A stretch of DNA of 64,000 bases from Epiperipatus broadwayi (taxonomy: Eukaryota; Onychophora; Udeonychophora; Euonychophora; Peripatidae), in assembly GCA_028023455.1 (NCBI GenBank), contig JAQFVV010000182.1:310001-374000 (forward strand), read 5' to 3'. Made by a program: the position numbers and the translations under genes. Positions 11,939 through 24,050 of this stretch are shown here, piece by piece; the stretch's first letter is position 1; every line of letters starts with the position of its first letter. The notes under the pieces were generated by a model that made no database searches, was not told the DNA's origin, and worked only from the letters and a program-made list of their open reading frames with translations.

Positions 11939-13556
11939 AGTTTTGCTAAGAAAGAAAGAGAAATGAACTATTGTTTTTCTACATTGAGGACCAGTAAAAG
12001 CAAAAAACCTCCGGATGGATAAATAAATCAGCCAACAGAATACCAATCTTAGAACGGCATGGGAATTCACATTCATGGCAAGCAACGGATAAAGATGAAC
12101 TGTTTTAAACCATAAGAACTTTATAAATAATGAACATTAAATTAAAACTTTCCAGATTTAAATGATTGCAATATTATCCTATCTGACCAACTTAATTTAT
12201 TAATAACGTTATTTGATGTATATCTTTTATATATATATATTTAAAATCATTTCCATTTATTTATTTATTTTTTGTTCTTTAAGTTTTATCATGATTTTTG
12301 ATTTTCGTTAAATTAATTATATAAATGTTAAACTTAAGTTGGGCGTGAATGGCTGTATAGATTTGTAAAGTTATATTAGGGGAGGGTAATCTTAGGTTAT
12401 TTGGGTCATTGTTAGATTGGGTCAATGGATTGGATATATTGATGTAGTTAGTAGATGTAGTCGGAGATTCGCTACTGGCAGAATCGTTTATATATACGCC
12501 GCACTCACCCGTTTGCCTATGGAAGGAATTATAAGACGGAGAACGCAGTTCCTTTTTATGGAGTTTTTTTTTTTTGTTCTTCTCGTTAGATAGATGTAAT
12601 ATTCCTATCTGATGAGAGTCAATGTTTTCTCTTAATCTTTTTGGTGCTGCCGTATTCTGTATTACATTGAATACATCAATATATCAGATGAATTGATGCC
12701 AGTTTGACTACGAATTTTAGCCTAAGGTTAAATAGGGATAGAATGTTTTATTTTCAAATGCAAATCTATGTAGTCTATTCATACTCGACACTAAACAAAA
12801 ATGCATTAAATTTAAGTTGTTTATAGACGTTTGCATGGATTGGTTATCGGTTAAGTATGTTTTGGGTTTTCATATTTGATCAAAATATATAGACATTCGA
12901 TAAATAATGATACCTTACGGTGAGTATCTAAAATGTATTTATTCGGATGTCTTTTAAGTTATTGGTGACAATGCAAGTATCTTATGGTGAATACTATTGG
13001 GTTACTTATAAATTTCCCTCTGCAATTGTCGGTATCAATGATTTTATATTTTGATCATTTATGTTGATTTTGAAATGTTTTTGACCATTGTAATCTATGT
13101 AACTGATCTATACGCAACATATTAAAACAAGCTTTTATAATCCCATCTGTGCGAACTTAATTAAAATGTAAACTTATAATATAATAGAAATTAAAATGTA
13201 ATTTAAAATCTAAAGTAAAGTTAAAAATAATGTTAAATGTTAAAATGTAAACTGATACTAAAACAATTTTCAATCTTATATATATGTGCATAAATAAATG
13301 TTTGTATGCTAATTACTGGCAGTGTCTTATTTTATTCTTTTTTCTATATACTCTTAGATTATATTATTTAATCTCTGCTATTCCGCTGAGCTAGTGACAT
13401 GGGCTAATGACTGGAATCAAAATATTTAAAAAAAAAAAATTTTTTTTTTTTTTTACTTACATATCTGCCTACTTTATAAATTTTTCTAGGTTCAAATACC
13501 TAGATGGTGCCCTGTAGTGCAGATCACGTTAAGATCATATTCTCTGGATCGTTAAC

Positions 13557-14308
13557 TGGCGAACCAACTTGGGCCGATCTTTAATAAACATGAGTGCCCT
13601 GAGAATTTTCAAAGTGAATCATGCCCATAATATTTTTTTTTCCTGAAATATAAATATATTTTTATCAGTTTATCGTAAAGTCATAGTTTGAATTATGTTT
13701 TAAAAGCACTGCCAGAAGAAATTGCGCATATATATTAAATGCGAGAAAGTATAAATAATTTTAAACTGTATTTTGTTAAAAAGAAAGTCAAAAGGTTGGA
13801 ATTGATATGTTTTTTTTTTTTTAATATAAATTATGCTTTAATGTGTATAGGAGTGCACAGCCACGTAAGTTTATGATGGTAAATGTGGTACCTTACAGAG
13901 AGTACTTTTGGGAATTTACTTCAGTGTAATCCTATATAAGCATTTCAATAAATCATAAATAAGTTGGTGGTATTTATAATTGTGCTGCAAATATACACAC
14001 ATAAACCCATTATCTTTCAAAATATATTTACTTCAATGCAACCTTCCTAAATAATTTAAATAATTTGCTTGTCATGCCGTGAGTAAAAATAAAATGTATA
14101 AAATAAAATAGAATTCTCAGGGGGAGAAGGTGTAAACGTAAATGGTCCTTAGGAGAATGATAGTAAACATTTTTTTTTGTATATAGTCTTTTTGTAAAAT
14201 TACTAACCGGATGTTTTGTAAATGTTTTTGTTAATCGTGTACCATAATTACTAACCCTAAGTAAAATTTTTTTTTTTTTATCATTTTTTTTAAGCAACTT
14301 TACTGATA
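13557..14308 (+). other. Putative LTR-element interior with primer-binding-site-like start
   Basis: The first 18 bases, TGGCGAACCAACTTGGGC, resemble the tRNA-Lys primer-binding site of gypsy-group elements (TGGCGCCCAACGTGGGGC) with one extra base and a few mismatches. The rest has no recognisable gag/pol coding. A purine run GGGGGAGAAGG lies at about 14119-14129, roughly 180 bases before the downstream LTR rather than next to it. A 111-codon antisense frame (14363-14028) crosses into the LTR and resembles nothing known. Confidence 0.45.
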
Positions 14309-14713
14309 TGTAACAAGCACAGACGACATTACATTGTGTTTTTATTATTAAACATGTTCGCATTTAAAAATTTTCTTTAAGAATTAAAAATTGAAATTAA
14401 ATATCATCTTAAACTCGTATATATAAATCGCACAGATAAAAAAAAAATTATTAAAATAAAACTTTATTAAAAATAGAAAGGTATTTTAAAAACAAAAACT
14501 TGAAAAGATTTAGAGATAAAAATATATCTTTAATCTTGGAAAACACATTAATTAATCAGAAATGGAAATGATTGTTTTAATTAGTTAAATGAAAACCAGC
14601 CTTGGGCATTTAAATGTAAAAACATCAGTCAGATAGGAAAACAATAGAAACTTTTAGCAAATAAAAAGAAATCCCTATGGAATCGGACCTCAGCGAAAGG
14701 ACCATCGCATCGA

Positions 14714-14754
14714 TGACGTAATGTAAATTCAATCCTTCAAATTAATATAAAAGG
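14714..14754 (+). promoter_or_regulatory. CRE-like site and TATA box of LTR-like copy 3
   Basis: TGACGTAA at 14714-14721 and TATAAAAGG at 14746-14754, unchanged from copy 2. In a 3' LTR this promoter would point into the flanking D-C-B repeat. Confidence 0.6.
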
Positions 14755-14825
14755 ACAAGTTTGAAAATTATTAAGGATAGATTATTTACGATGTGACAGA
14801 TATGTGTTAGTGCGGAAGTGAAGGA

Positions 14826-14860
14826 GAAGGGATGGAAAAGACGCACTCTTCAATCTCTTC
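14826..14860 (+). other. Stem-loop downstream of the TATA box (copy 3)
   Basis: GAAGGGATGGAAAAG and CTCTTCAATCTCTTC around ACGCA. One base of the right arm differs from copy 2 (ATCTC for ATCCC), slightly weakening the stem. Confidence 0.6.
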
Positions 14861-16414
14861 AGTTTTGCTAAGAAAGAAAGAGAAATGAACTATTGTTTTT
14901 CTACATTGAGGACCAATAAAAGCAAAAAGCCTCCGGATGGATAAATAAATCAGCCAACAGAATACCAATCTTAGGACGGCATGGGAATTCACATTCATGG
15001 CAAGCAACGGATAAAGATGAACTGTTTTAAACCGTAAGAACTTTATAAATAATGAACATTAAATTAAAACTTTCCAGATTTAAATGATTGCAATATTATC
15101 CTATCTGACCAACTTAATTTATTAATAATGTTATTTGATGTATATCTTTTTTATATATATATTTAAAATCATTTCCATTTATTTATTTATTTTTTGTTCT
15201 TTAAGTTTTATCATGATTTTTGTTTTTCGTTAAATTAATTATATAAATGTTAAACTTAAGTTGGGCATGAATGGTTGTATAGATATGTAAAGTTATATTA
15301 GGGGAGTGTAATCTTAGGTTATTTGGGTCATTGTTAGATTAAGTCAATGGATTGGATATATTGATGTAGTTAGTAGATGTAGTGAATTATAAGACAGAGA
15401 ACGCAGTTCCTTTCTATGGAGTTTTTTTTTTGTTCTTCTCGTTAGATAGATGTAATATTCCTATCTGATGAGAGTCAATGTTTTCTCTTAATCTTTTTGG
15501 TGCTGCCATATTCTGTATTACATTGAATACATCAATATATCAGATGAATTGATGCCAGTTTGACTACGAATTTTAGCCTAAGGTTAAATAGGGATAGAAT
15601 GTTTATTTTCAAATGCAAATCTATGTAGTCTATTCATACTCGACACTAAACAAAAATGCATTAAATTTAAGTTATTTATAGACATTTGCATGGATTGGTT
15701 ATCGGTTAAATATGTTTTGGGTTTTCATATTTGCTCAAAATATATAGACATTCGATAAATAATGATACCTTATGGTGAGTATCTAAAATGTTTATATTCG
15801 GATGTCTTTTAAGTTATTGGTGACAATGCAAGTACCTTATGGTGAATACTATTGGGTTACTTATAAATTTCCCTCTGCAATTGTCAGTATCAATGATTTT
15901 ATATTTTGATCATTTATGTTGATTTTGAAATGTTTTTGACCGTTGTAATCTATGTAACTGATCTATACGCAACATATTAAAACAAGCTTTTATAATCCCA
16001 TCTATGCGAACTTAATTAAAATGTAAACTTATAATATAATAGAAATTAAAATGTAATTTAAAATCTAAAGTAAAGTTAAAAATAATGTTAAATGTTAAAA
16101 TGTAAAGTGATACTAAAACAATTTTCAATCTTATATATATGTGCATAAATAAATGTTTGTGTGCTAATTACTGGCAGTGGCTTATTTTATTCTTTTTTAT
16201 ATATACTCTTAGATTATATTATTTAATTTCTGCTATTCTGCTGAGCTAGTGACATGGGCTAACGACTGGAACCAAAATATTTAAAAAAAAAAAAAATTTT
16301 TTTTTTACTTACGTATCTGCCTACTTTATAAATTTTTCTAGGTTCAAATGCCTAGATGGCGCCCTGTAGTGCAGATACCATTTAGTTTACATTCTCCGGA
16401 TCATTACAATATAT

Positions 16415-19400
16415 ATATATAGTTGAAAGAAATAGTAGAAATGAATATAAACAATTTTTTTTGTAGATTATTTAAAATATATAAACTGGAATAACAGTTA
16501 AGGGTTAAATAATAATTTTAAATAAAAATTTTAAAAAGGTCTATTTAATATTTATTCTGATTTTGGTAATTAAAAAAAAGAAATCTAAAACAAGCTTGTT
16601 TTCATGTAATAATAGATAGGACTAGTAATTATAAAATTCTCCCATTTATTTTTAATTAGATTTAAAAAACTTTGTAAATTAAAAAGCTTTTAATAAAATT
16701 ATTATAATTGATTTTAAATTATTAAATCATATGTTGTTTAAAGAATTAAGAAAACTTTAAAATAAAAAATTGGTTTTAATTAATATAAATTGAAAAATGT
16801 CATTAACTTGATTTTTTTGAGAAAGATAAAGCTTGCATAATTATGTTTTTAAATTCAATGATACACTATAAAATAGTGGATTTGAAAAAAGTAATATTAC
16901 ATCATTACATCATTATTATGATTATGAAATTATAACTAAAGCCAATAAGTAAAGCTGCTGCTAGTTTTATGACTATAGAATTTAAATTCACATAGAATTA
17001 ATGACTATGCTTTTCTGTGGTTCATAGGTCATATTTTTGTACTGTATGACTTGCTTATGTGAAGTTTATAAAATTAGATAACCTGAATGATGTTGACTGA
17101 ATGTCAACAGTTACCTGATTTATACCTTCCCTGAAGATGTCAGTAAGCTAGTCTAGTGTTTTAGAACAGGCCAGCTTACTGAGAGATTCCAGTACTAGTC
17201 AGAAAACTGAAAGATTATCATGCTACAAATTTATACTTATGCTGATTAATCTATATACAAAAAATAGTTACCACAATCTTATATTTATATAGTATGCATA
17301 TAAGAGAACTACTTCATGAATAGATATGTGCTGATGAGTAAAATATTGAAAATGACATTATTTTTAACACTTTAAGTTTGCATTTAAAATCCTTAAGTTG
17401 TCAGTTTTGAAAGTTAATAACTCATGACTATATTATCCATTTAAAATATATAGAAAGAAAGTAAGATTAAATAATCAGTTTGTCTCCAGATGATTTTCTC
17501 TTATTAACATTTATAAAAGATTTATTTCACTTTTGATTTTATTTTGGAATTAGAAAGATGAATTTGGAAATCTTTCTTAAATTAAATATTGTAAATGAAG
17601 AAACAAAATCCTGAGTTTTAAAAGAACTTTCAATGTAACCTAAAACTAATGTTTTCTTTTAAAACTGTTACTTACAATTAAAAATAATGGACTAATAACT
17701 GATTTATTGAAGATTCATATTATCTTTATTGTATGCACATATGTCTGCACTTTACCTATATTCTCAACATTGAATTAATTGTTTTGTAAAAATATAATAA
17801 TATGGATTTAATTTTTTTGACAAATAAAATATCCTAGAATATAAATGCTAGTGTGTGCACACATTTAAATGGGTACCCATATATATATTTAATCAGTCAT
17901 TATTTGTTTATTATTAAAATGCATTTTTTTTATTAAACTATGACAATACAAATATGTTAATTTTATATTATACAGGCACATATGTGTGATTAAATATATG
18001 TTTTATGTAAACATATTGAAATATCAGTAAATTACAATGTTATAGTACTTTTTTGCATTATTTTAATCAAAATCATAATGATGAATTAATATTTATAGTA
18101 TACTTAACAGATCTTTTATTTTATTGTTATTGTTGCCACATAATAAATTTATATGGCATTGTTTTATGTTATTCTAGTGAATTTATTTCTTATGTTGGTA
18201 TTATCTTTTGCTCAGAGTAACAGTTATAGACTTTTTTCTCAAGGAGTTAGAGTAGTACATAATGATTAGTTATATGAATTACAAATTTATTTTGTTGTTT
18301 TGGATATTCAGATGATAAAGCTGAATGGCACAAAGTTATATCTATTAAAGTCCAAGTACTACATTTTTATTTTTTTTATTATTAGAAATTAAGTTTACAG
18401 TTGCCCAGTGCATTAATGATACTATGTGGTCAGAGCATTGATGATGATCAACATATTACAATATTTCATCATTATTTAATTTTTTATATAGATTAACACT
18501 TAAATCTGTGCATCCAAATTATTGTTTATCTAATTTGCCCCAAATTTGGAAATGGTTAAATAATTAGTCTATCTATAGTGGGCCTATTTTAAATTCAGTC
18601 ACAGGATTGATTGTTGATTTTTTTACTGTTCTTTATATAATGCTGATCATTAATTATTATTATTTATTAGTAATGCTAAGTAGAATTATAGTTAGTTTAC
18701 TCCTTTGCTGATCTTTCATACTCATTATATTCATTGTATATTTAATTTTGTTTATTAAATGTGGGGATGGTAATGCCATCACATGGGGGCTCAATAATCA
18801 AATACTGGTTGTCACTACTACAAAATAATCACACAATTTGATTTCAAATATAACCATATCTGAGAAAGAAAAAAAATATACATTTTATGCAAAATTAATA
18901 TTAACAAATTAATTACTGTGATAAAAATTTGTTTATTTGATAATTATTTATAGATTATAGAATGGTAATAGTATATATTTATAAATTTCATGTTTAAAGT
19001 TGAACAGAAAATCAAAGAATAATTTTGGAGATTGAATTAGGTTTTTGACTGTTTGAGTTTGTTCAGCAGTATTTTCAGTTTTGATGATGAGAAAAGGGTT
19101 TTGTCATTGACTTGAGGATACAATGTTTTTATGTGACTCCAAGATGTATTGTGTTTCAGACATTACTCCAACCTATTTTCAGATTTTATATTGTTTATTA
19201 TGATTCATTTAATAAAAACCTTCCATAAACCCAAGCCTCTATGTCTTCAAGGAAATGAGCAAGACAGAGTTCTGTATTTACCAGATCCTAAGACTTAAAG
19301 GAGCAGAACTTTACAAAGATTTTTGCATTATTATTTTTATTTTGGGTTGTACATAGCTTATAGTGTCTAAATTAAGATAGCACTTTTGGTGTTCATGCTT

Positions 19401-19676
19401 CATTGTTTATTTGTAGTCCAATGGCTGAATTCTTTATCTATTTCAGGATTGCAATGCACTATTCATTTTGTTAGCTGTCAAATGCATGCCAAATCTCTAG
19501 AAAAAATGATGAGTACATAGTTTGATGTAAGAACTTTGTTTTAATTATACATGTATATCATGTAAAATATTGTTAAGAGTATGTTTCATTTTTCTTTTCC
19601 TTTTCTCCATGTGGAGAAATATGAGACAGTCATCTGTCTCATGGCATACAACAAAATATTGTGTGTTTTCACATGC

Positions 19677-19690
<14 letters not shown>
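16415..19690. repeat. D-C-B repeat unit, most complete copy (about 3.3 kb)
   Basis: Segment D (16415-16830) matches 19784-20150 and, weakly, 28375-28510 (AAGGGTTAAATAATAATTTT, AAGAAATCTAAAACAAGCTT, GTTTTCATGTAATAATA). Segment C (about 18217-18760) matches 25470-26090 and 30065-30660 (ATCCAGATG-type start, GAAATTAAGTTTACAGTTG, GTGGTCAGAGCATTGATGAT, AATCCAGTCACAAGGTTGAC). Segment B (18949-19690) matches 10751-11380. No open frame suggests a protein. B ends in (TA)n and the next D starts there, so units seem to have been in tandem with (TA)n junctions. A 10-base inverted repeat TCAGTAAGCT lies at about 17140-17185. Confidence 0.65.
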
Positions 19691-19709
<19 letters not shown>

Positions 19710-19711
<2 letters not shown>

Positions 19712-19728
19712 ATGACAAAAAAAATTTC

Positions 19729-19764
<36 letters not shown>

Positions 19765-19783
19765 GAAATTTTTTTTGTCATAT
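19710..19783. repeat. Perfect 74-bp palindrome with TA core
   Basis: ATATGACAAAAAAAATTTCT plus ATT on the left is matched exactly by its reverse complement ending at 19783, with only (TA)n between. It lies at the junction between segment B of one unit and segment D of the next. Confidence 0.9.
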
Positions 19784-21147
19784 TTAAAAACTGGAATAAC
19801 CATTAAGGGTTAAATAATAATTTTAAATGTAAAATTATTAAAAATTAATATAGTTAAATCAAATATTTAAAAAGGTCTATTTAATGTTTATTCTGCTTTT
19901 GATAATTAAAAAAAAAGAAATCTAAAACAAGCTTGTTTTCATGTAATAATAAATAGTACCAGTAATTATAAAATTTACTTCATCTATTTTTTAGATTAAC
20001 AAATTTTTTTAAATGATAGTTTTTGATAAAATTATTATAATTGATTTTAAATTACTGAATCATATGTTGCTTAAAAAATTAAGAAAACTTTTAGATAAAA
20101 AATTGGTTTTAATTAATAGGAATTTAAAAGGGTCATTAAGTTGTTTTTTTTGATCAAAATAAAAAAAAAGTTTTCTCAAAATAACCATTATTTTAATTTC
20201 CATTAGGCTTATTTTGTATGTAGATTAATCCTTATATTAATTACTATTAATTAGATTTATGTGCATTAAAAATTATTTTATGAGTACTGTTGTTTAGATC
20301 ACTAGTTTGAATGGTTAAATTATACAATATCTATATGATAAATGTATTCATGGTTTCATGTCTTAAATTAAAAGGCAGATTCAAAAGGATCACCTTAGTT
20401 AATTAAGTTATTATTAAAAAGGAATTTAGACCCAAAGTGGCCACACCCTAGAATTATTGTTATAGTGAGTATAGATGTGTCAAGATTTGTACTGAAGATG
20501 AAGTTGGAATTTAAATTTCATATTAAATATATATGTGTGACTTGGTTAGTCAAGTTTAGGATTATATCATGGTGTATTAAAGGTCTGGTATTTTATTTAA
20601 TGTCAAATGCACTTGATCATAAAATTATGTTAATATTATAATTTTTTATTTTAAAATTAATGTTAAGTTGGGTATTTTATAGAAAATATGATTGTTAGTA
20701 TAAATTTGTTTCATCAAGAGATGATTGAGAAGTGATTATTAAATAAATCTTTACTGTTCACTTATGGTGTAACCCAAAAGACAAATTATATTATATAGCT
20801 GGTAAAGGAAACATGTTTATAGTAAATGAAAATTATATATTTTATGGCAATTATGATATTTTGCAAATAAATTATTATTTTATTATTGGTTTAAATAGAG
20901 TGTGTTGAACTGTTTTAGACATAAATTGTTTTATCTGTATAATAATTTCATGTCCACTTCATTGGCAATAGCACAGTTTTATATGATTTGGCCTGATATT
21001 ATGAATAGTGGATTATTTAATGATGATCATCACATTTTTAAGAAAATATCTAATTTTATTAATATAAATAATGGATTTGTGCCTGGATATTTCCTGAAAG
21101 TATTGCAGATGGTGCCTGAACAAACTATATCAAGCAGATCATTACAA
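19784..21147. repeat. Second, truncated D-type unit
   Basis: 19784-20150 matches segment D at 16480-16830. The rest (20151-21147) has no match to the C or B segments elsewhere. The right end, GCAGATCATTACAAT, resembles the 3' end of the LTR-like copies and of the 30.8-kb unit (CCATTACAATATA). An open frame of 107 codons (20902-21225) runs into the microsatellite and looks non-coding. Confidence 0.5.
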
Positions 21148-21184
21148 TCTCTCTCTCTCTCTCCTCTCTCTCTCTATCTATCTA

Positions 21185-21216
<32 letters not shown>

Positions 21217-21240
21217 GATAGATAGATAGTGTTATCTATC
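21148..21240. repeat. Compound TC/TATC/TA/GATA microsatellite
   Basis: (TC)n, then (TATC)n, (TC)n, (TA)n and (GATA)n, followed by TATCTATCT. The TATC and GATA arms are inverted around the TA core, so the tract can fold back. Confidence 0.9.
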
Positions 21241-22865
21241 TATTAATGAAACAGCATCCCGATATCAAATTAATCTATTGCACAAATTAATAAAATAAAT
21301 CCACTTTAACCCATAGTTAACTATCTTTTATTGATAGTAAACTTTTGAATAGTATTTTAATATGATGAATGTTAAATCAACAAAATTTATATAAAATTTA
21401 GACTTGACAGAAACTCAACATGACTTTACAATGATTTCATAATTAATATCAACAGCTGTTTAACCTTTTAGTCAGAAAATATTCAGACAAAATCTAAATT
21501 GATTGATATCATATGCATGTATGTATTTTAAGTTGACTATCTAAATGCAGATTTGGTAGGCAACCATCATAATTGATGGAGTGTAGTATTGATTGCTACT
21601 CTCTTAACATAGTTTATTTAGCAATTCAAAAATTACTAATAAGTTATTTTTGCATATTTGTTTTCTAAGCTATAAATAAAGATTTCTTTTTTTTTTTATT
21701 AGAATAGTAAATGCTTTGCAGAAAGTTTATTTTTTTAATTGAGATATAATAAAAAATGAGAATTATAGTTTTTTTCTTTTATCATTTTCTTATTGGTTTA
21801 TTGACAAAGGATTTTCAGATGTATTTTTTAGATTATTAAAAACAAAATTAAACTGGGCATATTTCAATTTTTAGTTTTCAATCAAAAATATTTTTTTCCT
21901 ATTATTTAAAAAAAAGAAATGCTGAGTCAATTATTTTTTAATCATTTGGTAGTGTGTGATTATTTGTGATTATTTGTTCAGTCGAATTTATATTTTGGCC
22001 AAATTTCTATTTCTTGAGTCAACTTTTTATTGTATATTATAATAAAATGTTCTCGTTTTTGATCAAGTTTGTATTGTTATATTTACTTCTATCCATTGAA
22101 CATAACCATTCAGCTCTCTTTCACTTTCATATTTCGATTTAATTTTTTTTATCTCATTTTCTTAATATGGTGATTAATATTTAAATATTAAGTAACTTAA
22201 ATATTCTAGTTAGGTGTTACAGCTAAGAAGCAGAGTATTTTGTTATTTAACATGATTTAACCAAACCTATTTCTGACCTTACTCATCTCTGGTACAACTT
22301 AATATTCTGTAAATTCTTTTGATTTTTTTTTTTTTTTTTTTATGAAAACTTTTTCTATCTCATTTTTACAAAATCCATTTAGAAAATTTCATTTTTTTAA
22401 GCTTCTTATAATAATGGAAGAGCTTTATGATGTAGTAGTTACCACAACTATCAGCTATATCCATATCTGGAGATTCAATCTGATAGAACTTAAATAATAA
22501 AAACATGGAAATTGTTTAAAGCAGTTTAAAAATAATAAGAAAGGGTAGAGTTATTTTCAGGTGGCTGAGTCATAGCCAGTTTATTTAGGTATAAAATTAT
22601 TGATTGGTTAGTGAGTATTTTGTTAATCTTAACTGGAAAGTAAATATTATTCTATATTATTCTGTTGATCCAAGAAGAGTCAGGCCATTGACCATAAAAA
22701 AAAATTGCAATTTTAATATGATGAAGCCTTCACTACTCATAATTGGGAAACCATACTCATATGGATGATGAGGTCATGGAGTCCCTTTATATTATTTTTA
22801 CAAATAATTGGGCTTCTAGATATTTTAAATACTTTAAATATAACTAAGGTAATAAATTGACACAT
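21241..22865. other. No gene seen
   Basis: AT-rich sequence with T- and A-runs (for example 22327-22345). No repeat shared with the rest of the window and no exon-like open frame were recognised. Confidence 0.5.
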
Positions 22866-24050
22866 ATATATGTTATATATAGAGCTTGCAAATAAGCTCT
22901 TAAGAAGCTTTGCAGATTATCCCCAACCCTAAACTAGTTTCTGCTACTGGCATCCTCAGTGAGGTGCTAGGATATTCAAGCATTTGATTAAAAATACTAG
23001 GACAAGCCCAGAACTCTATCGAATGTATAACAACTATTAAATAGAAAATCTGAAATTTTCAGACATCCATATGTCTTCCAATTCAGCTATCTAACTTAAA
23101 TAGACATATGGGACTGAACTAAGTTCAGATACACTATACATTATTAGCTTTAGCAATATAAAATTGCCAAAGCCTTAATAGCAAAAAATAAAATTACAAA
23201 AAAATCAAGTCAGATGTCACATGACCTAATTTAATAAACTTGTATTACAAATGTTATATATAGAGCTTGCAAATAAGCTCTTAACAAGCCTTTCAGAATA
23301 TCCCCAACCCCAGACTGCTTTCTGCTACTGGTGTCCTCAATGAAGTCATGTGACATCTGACTTGGATTTTTTTTTGTAATTTTATTTTTTGCTATTAAGG
23401 TTTTGGCAATTTTATATTGCTAAAGCTATTAATATATAGGTTATTTAAGTTAGATAGCTGGATTGGAAGACATATGGATGTCTGAAAATTTCAGATGTTT
23501 TACTTAATATTTATACATTAGATAAAGGTTTGGGCTTATCCTGGTATTTTTAATCTAATATTTGAATATCCTAGCACCTCACTGAGGATGCCTGTAGCAG
23601 AAACCAGTCTGGGATTGGGGATATTCTGTAAAGCTTGTTAAGAGCTTATTTGCAAGCTCTATACATAAAATTTGTAATACAAGCTTATTAAATTAGGTCA
23701 TATGACATCTGACTTGATTTTTTTTTTGTAATTTTATTTTTTGCTATTCCAGTCCCATATGGCTATTTAAGTTTGATAGCTGGATTGGAAGACATATGAA
23801 CAACTGAAAATTTCAGATTTTCTATTTAATAGTTATACATTAGATAAATTGCTGGGTTTGTCCTAGTATTTTTAATCTAATGCTTGAATATTCTAGTACC
23901 TCACTGAAGATGCCAGTAGCAGAAACTGGTCTGGGGTTAAAGATATTCTGCAAAGATTGTTAAGAGCTTATTTGCAAGCTATATATATATATATATTTGT
24001 AATACAAGCTTATTAAATTAGGTCATGTGACATCTGACTTGATTTTTTTA
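22866..24050. repeat. Inverted and tandem array of a roughly 0.35-kb repeat (F)
   Basis: F1 (about 22870-23250) runs from GAGCTTGCAAATAAGCTC through TTTCTGCTACTGGCATCCTC to GTCAGATGTCACATGACCTA. A partial copy in the same direction (23253-23347) ends in the next, inverted copy F2 (23347-23665). F3 (23666-23990) follows F2 in tandem, then a 5' stub (23994-24050) beginning TTTGTAATACAAGCTTATT. Marker blocks GACATCTGACTTG, GATAGCTGGATTGGAAGACA and AGAGCTTATTTGCAAGCT recur in F2 and F3 and as complements in F1. The outer block GAGCTTGCAAATAAGCTC is itself a small hairpin. Element type unknown; no coding. Confidence 0.8.

Larger units (their letters stand above)
11387..13556 (+). repeat. LTR-like copy 2 (putative 5' LTR)
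   Basis: Layout: a 5' block (11387-12305) with promoter motifs and stem-loop, sub-unit x (12306-12793), sub-unit y (12794-13150), then a 3' block with ACTGGCAGTG, GAGCTAGTGACATGGGCTAA and GGTTCAAATACC. The 3' end reads GGATCGTTAAC, slightly degraded from the GGATCATTACA of copy 3. It was inserted in the (TA)n tract that ends segment B. The antisense strand carries a 66-codon open frame (12085-11885), kept in copy 3 but largely out of frame in copy 4, so it is probably not selected. Confidence 0.75.
11387..16408 (+). mobile_element. Candidate non-autonomous LTR retrotransposon with long LTRs and a short non-coding interior
   Basis: Two directly repeated sequences of 2170 and 2100 bp flank about 750 bp without coding capacity. 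The repeats begin TGTAAYAAGCACAGACGAC; the second ends GGATCATTACA, giving TG...CA and TGTAAT/ATTACA ends typical of LTRs. Directly after the first repeat lies TGGCGAACCAACTTGGGC, close to a tRNA-Lys primer-binding site. ATAT abuts both outer ends, compatible with a 4-bp duplication but uninformative inside (TA)n. The LTRs are nearly identical over their first kilobase, so insertion is fairly recent. No gag, pol or integrase and no adjacent polypurine tract are seen; size and layout recall LARD elements. Alternative: two copies of an unrelated long repeat landing 0.75 kb apart. Confidence 0.55.
14309..16408 (+). repeat. LTR-like copy 3 (putative 3' LTR)
   Basis: Same layout as copy 2, with only a handful of substitutions over the first kilobase. 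It lacks about 66 bp present in copies 2 and 4, between 15381 and 15385 (the stretch containing GATTCGCTA and CGCCGCAC). It ends GGATCATTACA followed by (AT)n, then segment D of the tandem unit. Confidence 0.75.

Noticed and set aside
11885-12085. A 66-codon antisense frame present in three LTR-like copies (also 14807-15007 and 26603-26803)
   Set aside because: Copies 2 and 3 are nearly identical at DNA level, so retention is uninformative. In copy 4 the first two thirds are in another frame and only the last part, over the hairpin, is shared.
13380-13530. tRNA-like boxes in the 3' block of the LTR-like repeat (GGTTCAAATACC; GAGCTAGTGACATGGG)
   Set aside because: The two boxes face opposite ways (the A-box-like sequence reads on the minus strand, the B-box-like on the plus), so they do not form one polymerase III promoter.
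14028-14363. 111-codon minus-strand open frame
   Set aside because: It crosses the boundary between the element interior and the LTR-like repeat and shows no family resemblance.
16415-19690. D-C-B unit as a coding mobile element such as a Maverick or Helitron
   Set aside because: No long open frame, no recognisable polymerase, helicase or integrase motif, and no consistent terminal inverted repeat or CTRR end.
20902-21225. 107-codon plus-strand open frame
   Set aside because: Its last third is Ser/Leu/Tyr/Ile from the TC/TA microsatellite, and the rest resembles no known protein.
22866-24050. Possible CRISPR array
   Set aside because: Units are about 350 bp, partly inverted and diverged; there are no short regular repeats with unique spacers, and the DNA is eukaryotic.
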